DNA from: Alphaproteobacteria bacterium
GTDB taxonomy: Bacteria > Pseudomonadota > Alphaproteobacteria > GCA-2731375
Assembly: GCA_030746295.1 (NCBI GenBank)
Contig: JASLMY010000289.1
Location: 1-5,534 of the forward strand
Length of the DNA stretch: 5,534 nt
Direction: 5' to 3'
Part shown: positions 1 through 5,534 of the stretch, piece by piece
Layout: each line of letters opens with the position of its first letter
Numbering within the stretch: position 1 is the first letter of the stretch
Program-made: the position numbers and the translations under genes
The notes under the pieces: generated by a model
The model's database searches: none
What the model was told of the DNA's origin: nothing
Seen by the model: the letters and a program-made list of their open reading frames with translations, nothing else

Positions 1-792
1 ATCCAGATGCACCTCGATGACATCGCGCGTGGTGCCTGCGGTCGCCGCCACGATCGCCGCGTCGCGCCGGGCGAGCGCGTTCAGCAAGCTCGACTTGCCG
101 ACGTTCGGCGGTCCCAAAATGGCGACGTAGCAACCCTCGCGCAGGCGTTCGCCACGCTGGCTATCGTCGAGATGCCCGCGTAGCGAGTCGATCAGGCTCG
201 CAATTCGCGTTCGCGCCCGCGCTTCCAAAGCCGCTGGCACGTCCGCTTCGTCGGAAAAATCGATTGCCGCCTCGACCTCGGCCGAGATCTCGATCAGGGC
301 CTGGCGCCAGTCGTCGTAGAGACGTGACAATCCGCCGTCGAGCTGCCGCAAGGCCTGGCGGCGCTGCGCCCGGGTCTCGGCCGCGACCAAGTCCGCCAAA
401 CCCTCCGCCTCGGTCAGGTCCATCTTGCCGTTCAGAAAGGCGCGGCGGCTGAACTCACCGGCCTCCGCCGGCCGCACGCCCGCCATCGCGCCCAAGGCCT
501 CGGCCACCCCAGCCAGAACCGCCCGGCCGCCGTGGAGATGCAGCTCCAGCACCGGCTCGCCGGTGAAGCTCGTCGGTGCGGGAAACCAGATCACCAAGCC
601 GCGATCCAAGATCTCGCCGCTCTCGGGACACCGGAGCGTCGCCAACGTGGCCTGGCGCGGCTTGGGCATCTCGGACCGGCCGCTCAGCCGCTCGAACGCC
701 GCCACCGCTGCCGGTCCCGAGATCCGCAGCACCGCCAGGCCGGCCCGGCCGGCGCCGCTGGCAAGTGCGAATATGGAATCGCCGGCGCCCAT
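1..792 (-). CDS. mnmE: tRNA uridine-5-carboxymethylaminomethyl(34) synthesis GTPase MnmE, N-terminal part
   Basis: With MnmG, MnmE installs the (carboxymethyl)aminomethyl group at C5 of wobble uridine 34 in several tRNAs, using GTP and a methylene-tetrahydrofolate C1 unit in the cytoplasm. The first 264 residues are present and the 3' part lies beyond the window edge (the family is about 450 residues). Residues 1-120 match the folate-binding TrmE N-domain (ISGPAAV near 24-30, SFTGE at 75-79, LHLHGG at 84-89, AGEFSRRAFLNGKMDL at 111-126). Residues 121 to about 215 are the start of the helical domain. The G domain begins with P-loop GPPNVGKS at 227-234 and switch motif TAGTTRD at 251-257. The C-terminal CxGK motif cannot be seen. 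The ATG at 792-790 is chosen because an in-frame TAA lies five codons upstream and an AGGGG (800-804) sits 7 nt before it. The gene lies 83 bp downstream of the ferredoxin gene on the same strand and may share its transcript. Pro80 replaces the usual Asp of FTGED. Confidence 0.97.
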   Translation of the reverse strand, partial: MGAGDSIFALASGAGRAGLAVLRISGPAAVAAFERLSGRSEMPKPRQATLATLRCPESGEILDRGLVIWFPAPTSFTGEPVLELHLHGGRAVLAGVAEALGAMAGVRPAEAGEFSRRAFLNGKMDLTEAEGLADLVAAETRAQRRQALRQLDGGLSRLYDDWRQALIEISAEVEAAIDFSDEADVPAALEARARTRIASLIDSLRGHLDDSQRGERLREGCYVAILGPPNVGKSSLLNALARRDAAIVAATAGTTRDVIEVHLD

Positions 793-875
793 CTCCGCGC
801 CCCTGCGTTAAGTCAGCCTCGCGGTCCGGTCGGGATCGAGAGATAAATCGTTTCTGATCCGAATCGGTCGCGCCC

Positions 876-1253
876 TCAATCGGCGGCGCTCGGCATTTGC
901 TCGGCGCGCAACAGCTCCTGGTCAGGCGTCAACTGCAAACGCGCCACCCGGCCACCGCCGATCACGTGCGTCTGCAGGATCTCGTCGAGGTCGGCCATGC
1001 TGGCATAGGTGTACCAGACACCTTCCGGGTAGATCACCATGGTCGCGCCGAGCTCGCAGCGGTCGAGGCACCCCGCGGCGTTGACCCTGACATCATCGAG
1101 CCCCAGCTCCTTGGCCCGAGCCTTCAGGTAGTTGCGCAGCCGAACCGCGTCCTTGGCCATGCAGCAGCCGCGCGGGTGCCCTTCGGGGCGCTCGTTGGTG
1201 CAACAGAAGATGTGACTTCGGTAATAGAGCCTGTCCTCACCGCTTGCCGTCAT
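876..1253 (-). CDS. thioredoxin-like (2Fe-2S) ferredoxin domain protein
   Basis: A 125-residue cytoplasmic protein of the thioredoxin-fold [2Fe-2S] ferredoxin family (COG3411; Aquifex Fd4 and NuoE-like folds), expected to bind one [2Fe-2S] cluster and carry single electrons. The probable ligands are Cys18, Cys31, Cys62 and Cys66, with spacings of 13, 31 and 4, very close to the Aquifex protein. Diagnostic stretches are HIFCCTNERPEGHPRGCC (15-31 region), AGCLDRC (60-66) and VIYPEGVWY (73-81). Cys17 and Cys30 are extra neighbours of ligands. There is no signal peptide or membrane segment. The frame stays open upstream to about 1475, but the ATG at 1253 is preferred: the family homology begins just after it, GGGGAG (1259-1264) lies 5 nt upstream, and it overlaps the stop of the preceding gene as ATGA, so translation is probably coupled. 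The redox partner is unknown. The family call is firm and the physiological role is not. Confidence 0.93.
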   Translation of the reverse strand: MTASGEDRLYYRSHIFCCTNERPEGHPRGCCMAKDAVRLRNYLKARAKELGLDDVRVNAAGCLDRCELGATMVIYPEGVWYTYASMADLDEILQTHVIGGGRVARLQLTPDQELLRAEQMPSAAD

Positions 1254-1498
1254 GCCTTCTCCCCGTCGTCTCCGCCCCTGGCCGCAGCCCAGAACATCTT
1301 CTGCATCTGCTCCCAGCCCTGCAGGCCGGCCGGCATCCAGGTCCGCATCAAGGCCTCCGGGTCGCTCGCCGACAGCGCCTCGCGCATCCGCTCGGCCACC
1401 GTCCCCATCAGCTCGGCCTGCATGCCCTCGACCTCGGGCAGGCCAAAAAAGCTCCGCGCCTCCTGCGGCGTACATTCGATTTCGATCATAATCTTCAT
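1250..1498 (-). CDS. DUF6489 family protein, function unknown
   Basis: A small 82-residue protein of unknown function. Its sequence resembles what I know as DUF6489, found mainly in Alphaproteobacteria; that name is from memory of the family pattern. It opens with [11 protein letters not shown], a short predicted beta strand, followed by the conserved-looking [11 protein letters not shown] (13-23), an amphipathic helix around 25-43, and a Met/Trp/Phe-rich helix around [15 protein letters not shown] (46-60) ending in [10 protein letters not shown] (61-70). There is no signal peptide, transmembrane segment, cysteine pair or nucleotide-binding motif; the only cysteine is Cys9. The reading frame extends upstream to 1570, but the ATG at 1498 is chosen because AAGG (in GAAGGTGGGCGC) lies 7 nt before it and homology begins there. 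Its TGA overlaps the ATG of the ferredoxin gene, implying coupled expression and possibly a shared task. Confidence 0.85.
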   Translation of the reverse strand: MKIMIEIECTPQEARSFFGLPEVEGMQAELMGTVAERMREALSASDPEALMRTWMPAGLQGWEQMQKMFWAAARGGDDGEKA

Positions 1499-1520
1499 GC
1501 GCCCACCTTCGCGTGCTAGG

Positions 1521-1570
1521 TTGCTCCCGAGCGCCCGGTCCACCCTATGGCAGAGCCCGAAACGGTGCAA
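1521..1570. promoter_or_regulatory. divergent intergenic region with weak promoter candidates
   Basis: The 119-bp gap between the minus-strand DUF6489 gene and the plus-strand YyaL-like gene must hold both promoters. For the minus strand, TTGCAC (1570-1565) and TAGGGT (1547-1542) are spaced by 17 bp, but each matches the sigma-70 consensus at only three of six positions. For the plus strand, TTGCTC (1521-1526) with CTATGG (1545-1550) at 18 bp is weaker still. The two candidates share the CCCTATGG core, so transcription from one could interfere with the other. No clear operator palindrome is visible. Confidence 0.25.
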
Positions 1571-1617
1571 CGGCCGACCGCGACGCCTTGGCGCCGAAGC
1601 ACACGGGACGATCCGCC

Positions 1618-3648
1618 ATGCGAAACAATCTCGACCGCGAGACCAGCCCCTACCTGCTGCAACACCGCGACAACCCGGTCCATTGGCAGCCCTGGGGCCC
1701 GGAAGCCCTGGCCACGGCGGCGGCCGAGGACAAGCCGATCTTGCTGTCCGTCGGCTATGCCGCCTGCCACTGGTGCCATGTCATGGCCCACGAAAGCTTC
1801 GAGAACCCGACCATCGCCGCCCTGATGAACGAGCTCTTCGTCAACATCAAGGTCGACCGCGAGGAACGCCCCGACCTCGATGCCGTCTACCAGCAGGCCC
1901 TGGCGCTTCTCGGCGAGCATGGCGGCTGGCCGCTGACCATGTTCCTGACGCCCGGCGCCGAGCCGTTCTGGGGCGGTACCTACTTCCCCGACACCGACCG
2001 CTATGGCCGTCCCGGCTTTCCCCAAATCCTGCGCCGGGTCGCCGAAGTCTACCGCAGCCAGCCCGAGGCCATCGCCAAGAACAAGGATGCCCTGGTCGAG
2101 GCGCTCGGCCGCTCGAGCCAGGTCGAAGGCGAGGCGGTGCCGCTGCACCTCGGCATTCTCGACGAGGTCGCCGCCGGTCTTCAAAAGAACGTCGACATGA
2201 CTTTCGGCGGCATCGGCGGGGCGCCCAAGTTCCCCCAGACGACCGCCTTCGAGCTCCTCTGGCGGGCCTATCTCCGCAGCGGTAACGAGGTTTACCGAAA
2301 CGCCGTCGAGACCACCCTCGAGCAGATGTGCCAGGGCGGGATCTACGACCACCTCGGCGGCGGCTTCGCCCGCTACGCCACCGACGAACGCTGGCTGGTG
2401 CCGCATTTCGAGAAAATGCTCTACGACAACGCCCAGCTCTTGGACCTGCTAACACTCGTCTGGCAACACACCAAGAAACCTCTCTACCGCCACCGGGTCT
2501 ACGAGACGGTGGCTTGGACGCTGGCTGAGATGGTCGGCGAGGGCGGCGGCTTCGCAAGCTCGCTCGATGCCGATTCCGAAGGCGAGGAAGGCAAGTTCTA
2601 CGTCTGGAGCGAGGCCGAGATCGACACGGCCCTCGGCGCCCAAGCCGCAGCCTTCAAGGCCGCCTACGACGTTCGGCCCGGCGGCAATTGGGAAGGCATG
2701 ACGATCCTCAACCGTTCCGATGCGCCGGCGCTTCAAGATTCGGACAACGAGGCCCGCCTGACCGAAGCCCGCCAGCGCCTTCTCGACGTCCGGGCCGGCC
2801 GCATCCGGCCGGGTTGGGACGACAAGGTGCTGGCCGACTGGAACGGCCTCATGATCGCCGCGCTGGCGACCGCCGGCACGGTCTTCGACGAGCCCGACTG
2901 GGTCGCCGCGGCGGGCCGTGCCTTTGCGGCCATCTCCACGCTGATGGCCGACGGTGACCGCCTGCGCCACAGCTACCGCGCCGGCCAAGCCAAGCACGCC
3001 GGCATGCTGGACGATTATGCCAACATGTGCCGCGCCGCCCTGGCGCTCGACGAGGCCACCGCCGAGCCGGCCTACCGCGCCCAGGCCGAGGCCTGGCTCG
3101 AGGTCGTCGACGGCCACTTCGCCGATCTGACCGAAGGCGGCTACTACGTCAGTGCCGATGATGCGCAGGACCTGATCACCCGCCAGCGCCACTGTGCCGA
3201 TCAGGCGGTGCCTGCCGGCAACGCCGTCCTGGCGGCGGTCTCGGCCCGGCTTTGGCACCTGACCGCCGAGCCGCGCCATCGCCAGCGGGCCGAGCGCATC
3301 TTCGAGGCCTTCTCGGGCCAGCTGCGGCAGAACTATTTCTCGCTCACCACCTACCTCAACGCCTTCGAGCTCTTTATCCGGCCGGTGCAGATCGTGCTCG
3401 TCGGGACGGCCGGCGACGCCACCCTGGAAGCCCTGCGCCGGGCCGCGTACGCCGCCTCGCTGCCGACCCGGGTGCTGAGTCTGGTGAGCCCGAAATTGGC
3501 GCTGCCGGCCGCGCATCCGGCATATGGCAAGGGCCAAGTCGACGGCCGCGCCACCGCCTATGTCTGTATCGGCGAGACCTGCTCCTTGCCGGTCACGGAT
3601 GCCGATGGGCTCGCCGCGCTCCTTCCCACGATGCCCGGCGCCGATTGA
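1618..3648 (+). CDS. YyaL/SPATA20 (SSP411) family thioredoxin domain-containing protein
   Basis: A 676-residue, apparently cytoplasmic protein of the widely conserved YyaL/SPATA20 family (DUF255, DsbH-like thioredoxin domain), of uncertain biochemical role. The start ATG gives the family's typical beginning ([13 protein letters not shown] at 4-16). The N-terminal thioredoxin-like domain (about 1-165) carries the CHWC redox motif (Cys50, Cys53), KVDREERPD (78-86) and the cis-proline GGWPLT stretch (102-107). The rest folds, by family knowledge, as an alpha/alpha barrel like AGE epimerases and six-hairpin glycosidases, with characteristic blocks [12 protein letters not shown] (196-207), [14 protein letters not shown] (240-253), [13 protein letters not shown] (261-273), [17 protein letters not shown] (314-330), [12 protein letters not shown] (401-412) and AVPAGNA (530-536). 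A C-terminal Cys650/Cys655 pair closes it. The length is typical and there is no signal peptide. The ribosome-binding site is weak (GGGA, 9 nt spacing); the frame is open back to 1513, but nothing upstream resembles the family. Ogt follows after one base. Confidence 0.95.
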   Translation: MRNNLDRETSPYLLQHRDNPVHWQPWGPEALATAAAEDKPILLSVGYAACHWCHVMAHESFENPTIAALMNELFVNIKVDREERPDLDAVYQQALALLGEHGGWPLTMFLTPGAEPFWGGTYFPDTDRYGRPGFPQILRRVAEVYRSQPEAIAKNKDALVEALGRSSQVEGEAVPLHLGILDEVAAGLQKNVDMTFGGIGGAPKFPQTTAFELLWRAYLRSGNEVYRNAVETTLEQMCQGGIYDHLGGGFARYATDERWLVPHFEKMLYDNAQLLDLLTLVWQHTKKPLYRHRVYETVAWTLAEMVGEGGGFASSLDADSEGEEGKFYVWSEAEIDTALGAQAAAFKAAYDVRPGGNWEGMTILNRSDAPALQDSDNEARLTEARQRLLDVRAGRIRPGWDDKVLADWNGLMIAALATAGTVFDEPDWVAAAGRAFAAISTLMADGDRLRHSYRAGQAKHAGMLDDYANMCRAALALDEATAEPAYRAQAEAWLEVVDGHFADLTEGGYYVSADDAQDLITRQRHCADQAVPAGNAVLAAVSARLWHLTAEPRHRQRAERIFEAFSGQLRQNYFSLTTYLNAFELFIRPVQIVLVGTAGDATLEALRRAAYAASLPTRVLSLVSPKLALPAAHPAYGKGQVDGRATAYVCIGETCSLPVTDADGLAALLPTMPGAD

Positions 3649-3649
3649 G

Positions 3650-4096
3650 ATGCCACAACTCTCGCTCCACAGCCCGGTCGGCCCCTTGACCGTCACCCAA
3701 GAGGATGGCGCCATCGTCGCCCTCGACTGGGGCTGGGGCCGCGACCAGAACGCAACCCCGCTCTTGGAGCGCGCTCTCGCCCATCTGAACGCTTATTTCG
3801 ACGGCAAAGCGCCCGAGATATTACTTCCCTTGGCCCCCGCCGGTACCGACTTCCAACAACGCGTCTGGCGGGCCATGTCGGCCATTCCCTATGGTGCCAC
3901 GCTGACTTATGGCGGCCTCGCCACAGAAAGCGGCGGCAGTGCCCGTGCGGTCGGCGTCGCCTGCGGTGCCAACCCGATCCCGATCCTGATCCCCTGCCAC
4001 CGCGTGGTGGCGGCAAGCGGGCTCGGCGGCTATTCGGGCGACGGCGGCCTCGATACCAAGATCGCGCTCTTGCGCCTCGAGGGCGTGCTCCTCTGA
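3650..4096 (+). CDS. ogt: methylated-DNA--[protein]-cysteine S-methyltransferase (Ogt/MGMT type)
   Basis: A suicide DNA-repair protein that transfers the alkyl group from O6-alkylguanine (or O4-alkylthymine) to its own cysteine. The 148-residue protein has a short N-terminal ribonuclease-like domain (about 1-60) and a C-terminal winged-helix MGMT domain starting at GTDFQQRVW (65-73). The active site is PCHRV with nucleophile Cys116. Tyr87 in TLTYGGLA corresponds to the base-flipping tyrosine, and Arg99 in SARAVG to the arginine finger. GGYSGDGGLDTKIALLRLEG (126-145) is the usual C-terminal block. An intact active-site cysteine argues against an alkyltransferase-like (Atl) protein, and no Ada regulatory N-domain is present. 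The ATG one base after the YyaL-like stop (TGAGATG) is chosen; no clear Shine-Dalgarno precedes it, so translation probably depends on ribosomes finishing the upstream gene. Upstream in-frame ATGs would overlap that gene and add non-homologous residues. Confidence 0.95.
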   Translation: MPQLSLHSPVGPLTVTQEDGAIVALDWGWGRDQNATPLLERALAHLNAYFDGKAPEILLPLAPAGTDFQQRVWRAMSAIPYGATLTYGGLATESGGSARAVGVACGANPIPILIPCHRVVAASGLGGYSGDGGLDTKIALLRLEGVLL

Positions 4097-4125
4097 CCTC
4101 CGGCCGCGGCGCCGCCCAACCGGTG

Positions 4126-4155
4126 GTGACAACCGACGGCTTGCCGGTCTACAGT
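4126..4155 (+). promoter_or_regulatory. sigma-70-like promoter candidate for the quinone oxidoreductase gene
   Basis: GTGACA (4126-4131, five of six to TTGACA) and TACAGT (4150-4155, four of six to TATAAT) are separated by 18 bp. Transcription would start near 4162, giving a leader of about 140 nt before the quinone oxidoreductase start. It lies 30 bp after the ogt stop, with no obvious terminator between, so some transcript may also read through from ogt. Confidence 0.45.
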
Positions 4156-4184
4156 CGAACGAAATCGCGCCGGCAGGGGGACGC

Positions 4185-4220
4185 ATGCAGGACCGGCAAC
4201 AACGACCACTCGCGTCGTGA
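4185..4220 (+). CDS. possible 11-codon leader ORF
   Basis: A minimal ORF encoding MQDRQQRPLAS lies inside the leader between the promoter candidate and the quinone oxidoreductase gene. It is preceded by a strong purine run, AGGGGG (4175-4180), 4 nt before its ATG. It contains no run of one amino acid that would suggest classical attenuation. It may be a chance ORF, a regulatory upstream ORF, or nothing; no conservation can be judged here. Confidence 0.15.
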   Translation: MQDRQQRPLAS

Positions 4221-4303
4221 CGCCAGCGCTCGCGATCAGGCAGAGCCAAAGCCACCCTACAGCCAACCCGTTTCACCCACCCAACATCCGGAGAGACAAC
4301 GCT

Positions 4304-5254
4304 ATGCAGGTCAAAGCCTTTCGTTTCGACAAACCCGGCCCCGCTTCGGTCATGAAATGGCGGACCGTCGAGCTCGGCAAGCCCAAGGCCGGCGAGGCCC
4401 TGGTCCGTCACACCGCGGTCGGCCTCAACTATATCGATACCTACCAGCGCAGCGGCATCGGCCTCGAGGCCGCCGGCGTGGTCGAGGCCGTGGGGCGCGG
4501 CGTCAAACACCTCAAGCCCGGCGACCGGGTCGCCTACAAGGGCGGCGCGCCGGGCGCCTATTCCGACGCCCGGGTCATGGCTGTCGACGAGCTCGTCAAG
4601 ATTCCGCGCGGCATCAGCGACGAAGAGGCCGCGGCGATGATGCTGAAGGGCATGACCACCGAGTACCTCCTCTGCCGGACCTATCCGGTGAAGAAGGGCG
4701 AGACCATCCTCTTCCACGCCGCAGCAGGCGGCGTCGGCCTGATCGCCGGGTAATGGGCCAAGGCGATCGGCGCCACCGTGATCGGCACCGCCGGCGGCGC
4801 CGCCAAGTGCCGGCTCGCCAAGGCGCACGGCTACGACCACGTCATCGACTACACCAAGCAGGATTTCGTCACCCGGGTTCGCCGCCTGACCAAGGGCCAG
4901 GGCGTGCCCGTGGTCTACGATTCGGTCGGCAAATCGACTTGGGAGGGCTCTCTCGACTGCCTGGCACCGCGCGGCATGATGGTCTCGTTCGGCAACGCCT
5001 CGGGCCCGGTGACATCGTTTGCCCCCGGCGCGCTCGCGGCCAAGGGCTCGCTCTATCTGACCCGCCCGTCGCTCTTCGCCTACACGGCGACACGGGCCGA
5101 TCTCGATCTATCGGCCGGGCGCCTTTTCCGCATGGTCAAGAGCGGCAAGGTCAAGATCGAGATCAACCAGACCTACCCGCTCAAAGACGCGGTCCAAGCA
5201 CACCGCGACCTCGAAAAGCGCCGCACCACGGGCTCGACGATTTTGATTCCGTAA
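4304..5254 (+). pseudogene. qor: NADPH:quinone oxidoreductase (QorA-like, zinc-independent MDR family), disrupted by an in-frame stop
   Basis: The product would reduce quinones with NADPH by single-electron transfer as a cytosolic medium-chain dehydrogenase. All 317 codons stay in one frame and resemble E. coli QorA end to end: GLNYIDTYQRSG (40-51), LEAAGVVEAVG (54-64), KPGDRVAY (71-78), the cofactor-binding HAAAGGVGLIA (138-148), WAKAIGATVIGT (151-162), VVYDSVGKSTWEGSLDCL (from about 205), GMMVSFGNASG, KGSLYLTRPSL and a terminal STILIP. Two lesions are seen. Codon 150 is TAA (4751-4753) where homologues have Gln (QWAK), explained by a single CAA-to-TAA change. The loop between RSG and GLEAAG lacks about nine residues (YPLPLPSG-like in relatives). 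Translation would stop at 149 residues, after the GGVG motif but without most of the Rossmann domain. GGAGAG (4290-4295) lies 8 nt before the ATG, and a strong terminator follows. A sequencing error could explain the stop but not the missing loop. Confidence 0.88.
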
Positions 5255-5298
5255 GCTGACGCCCGGCGCCCTTGCGGTGCCCGATAGCGATCGGAAGG

Positions 5299-5329
5299 AG
5301 GCGCCGGCAGCAAGCCCGGCGCCTTTTTT
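5299..5329 (+). terminator. rho-independent terminator after the quinone oxidoreductase gene
   Basis: GGCGCCGG (5300-5307) pairs perfectly with CCGGCGCC (5316-5323) around an 8-nt loop, followed at once by six T residues (5324-5329); A5299 can extend the stem. A smaller hairpin, CCGAT-AGCG-ATCGG (5281-5294), lies just upstream. In the opposite direction the stem is followed by CTCCTTCC rather than a T-run, so it should act only on plus-strand transcripts. Confidence 0.9.
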
Positions 5330-5352
5330 CGGTGAATAGGAACCGTTAAGAC

Positions 5353-5373
5353 TGACGTCAAATCTGGCGTCAA
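5353..5373. repeat. short imperfect direct repeat at the rho 3' end
   Basis: TGACGTCAA (5353-5361) is repeated as TGGCGTCAA (5365-5373) with one mismatch and a 3-nt spacer. The first copy contains the palindrome TGACGTCA. The second copy overlaps the rho stop codon. At this length it may be chance or a relic of local duplication. Confidence 0.35.
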
Positions 5374-5534
5374 GTGTTCATGGAGTCGAAGAAGTCAGCG
5401 TTGGTCTTGGTGCCCTTGAGCTTGTCGAGCAGGAACTCCATCGCGTCGATGGTGCCCATCGGGTTCAGGATCCGGCGCAGCACCCACATCTTGGAGAGCT
5501 CGCCCTTCTCGACCAGCAGCTCTTCCTTGCGGGT
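5370..5534 (-). CDS. rho: transcription termination factor Rho, C-terminal end
   Basis: Rho is the hexameric RNA-dependent ATPase/helicase that terminates untranslated transcripts. Only the last 54 codons and the TGA stop (5372-5370) are in the window; the protein is normally about 420 residues. The visible part matches the conserved Rho C-terminus: TRKEELL, then [29 protein letters not shown] and a final ADFFDSMNT. These lie in the RecA-like motor domain beyond the Walker and Q/R-loop motifs, which are outside the window. The reading frame is intact. Its stop lies 115 bp from the quinone oxidoreductase stop on the opposite strand, so the two genes converge. No T-tract terminator for the rho direction is seen; the hairpin at 5300-5323 would be the first structured element in its 3' UTR. 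Confidence 0.95.
   Translation of the reverse strand, partial: TRKEELLVEKGELSKMWVLRRILNPMGTIDAMEFLLDKLKGTKTNADFFDSMNT

Noticed and set aside
793..875. Separate promoter or terminator between the ferredoxin gene and mnmE
   Set aside because: The only features are a TTATCT-like hexamer without a matching -35 element and a short imperfect inverted repeat around GATCCGAATCGG; neither is convincing.
1254..1475. N-terminal extension of the ferredoxin back to position 1475
   Set aside because: The extra 74 codons lie out of frame inside the DUF6489 gene, are Gly/Arg/Ala-rich and have no family match; the ATG at 1253 has a good ribosome-binding site.
897..2285. Plus-strand open frame of 462 codons spanning the ferredoxin, DUF6489 and YyaL-like genes
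   Set aside because: It runs antisense to two recognisable genes and out of frame with a third; its translation is low-complexity, Arg/Pro-rich and matches no family. It is a product of high GC.
2449..3714. Minus-strand open frame of 421 codons opposite the YyaL-like gene
   Set aside because: It lies opposite a clearly conserved coding sequence and its Gly/Arg/Val-rich translation has no recognisable domain; long antisense frames are expected at this GC content.
4751..4753. Programmed readthrough or TAA reassigned to glutamine
   Set aside because: The same gene ends with TAA and a second lesion is present; no sign of a recoding signal was seen.
3821..4840. Minus-strand open frame of 339 codons opposite ogt and qor
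   Set aside because: It covers two recognised genes and the gap between them with no family resemblance; a shadow frame.
4778..5254. Independent gene starting at GTG 4778 (C-terminal half of qor)
   Set aside because: It is the in-frame continuation of the same oxidoreductase, with no ribosome-binding site and half a Rossmann domain.

Overview
The window is GC-rich chromosomal DNA, most likely from an alphaproteobacterium, probably Rhodospirillales or a relative. The evidence is the high G/C at third codon positions, an 82-residue protein of the DUF6489 type (which I know mainly from Alphaproteobacteria), and the pairing of rho and mnmE on one strand. In many alphaproteobacteria rho, mnmE, mnmG, rsmG, parA and parB lie close together near the replication origin, so an origin-proximal location is plausible but not shown here.

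Layout: the left end (1-792, minus) is the N-terminal 264 residues of the tRNA-modification GTPase MnmE, running off the window edge. Upstream of it on the same strand are a thioredoxin-like [2Fe-2S] ferredoxin (876-1253) and a small DUF6489 protein (1250-1498), overlapping by ATGA. A 119-bp divergent intergenic region follows. The plus strand then carries a 676-residue YyaL/SPATA20-type protein (thioredoxin-fold domain plus alpha/alpha-barrel domain, 1618-3648) and, one base after its stop, an O6-methylguanine-DNA methyltransferase of the Ogt type (3650-4096). After a 207-bp gap with a fair promoter candidate comes an NADPH:quinone oxidoreductase gene (4304-5254), closed by a strong intrinsic terminator (5299-5329). 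The right end (5370-5534, minus) is the last 54 codons of transcription terminator Rho.

The main anomaly is the quinone oxidoreductase gene. It aligns along its full length to QorA-type proteins but carries an in-frame TAA at codon 150, where the family has glutamine, and also appears to lack about nine residues of the conserved loop near residue 51, between short direct repeats. Two independent lesions in one gene point to a decaying pseudogene that still has its promoter candidate, ribosome-binding site and terminator.

Functionally the window joins core housekeeping genes (rho, mnmE) to redox and repair accessory genes. The least understood part is the translationally coupled ferredoxin/DUF6489 pair. 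I see no CRISPR array, tRNA, rRNA, insertion sequence or phage gene, and no convincing new multi-gene system. Gene-free gaps are all under 210 bp.
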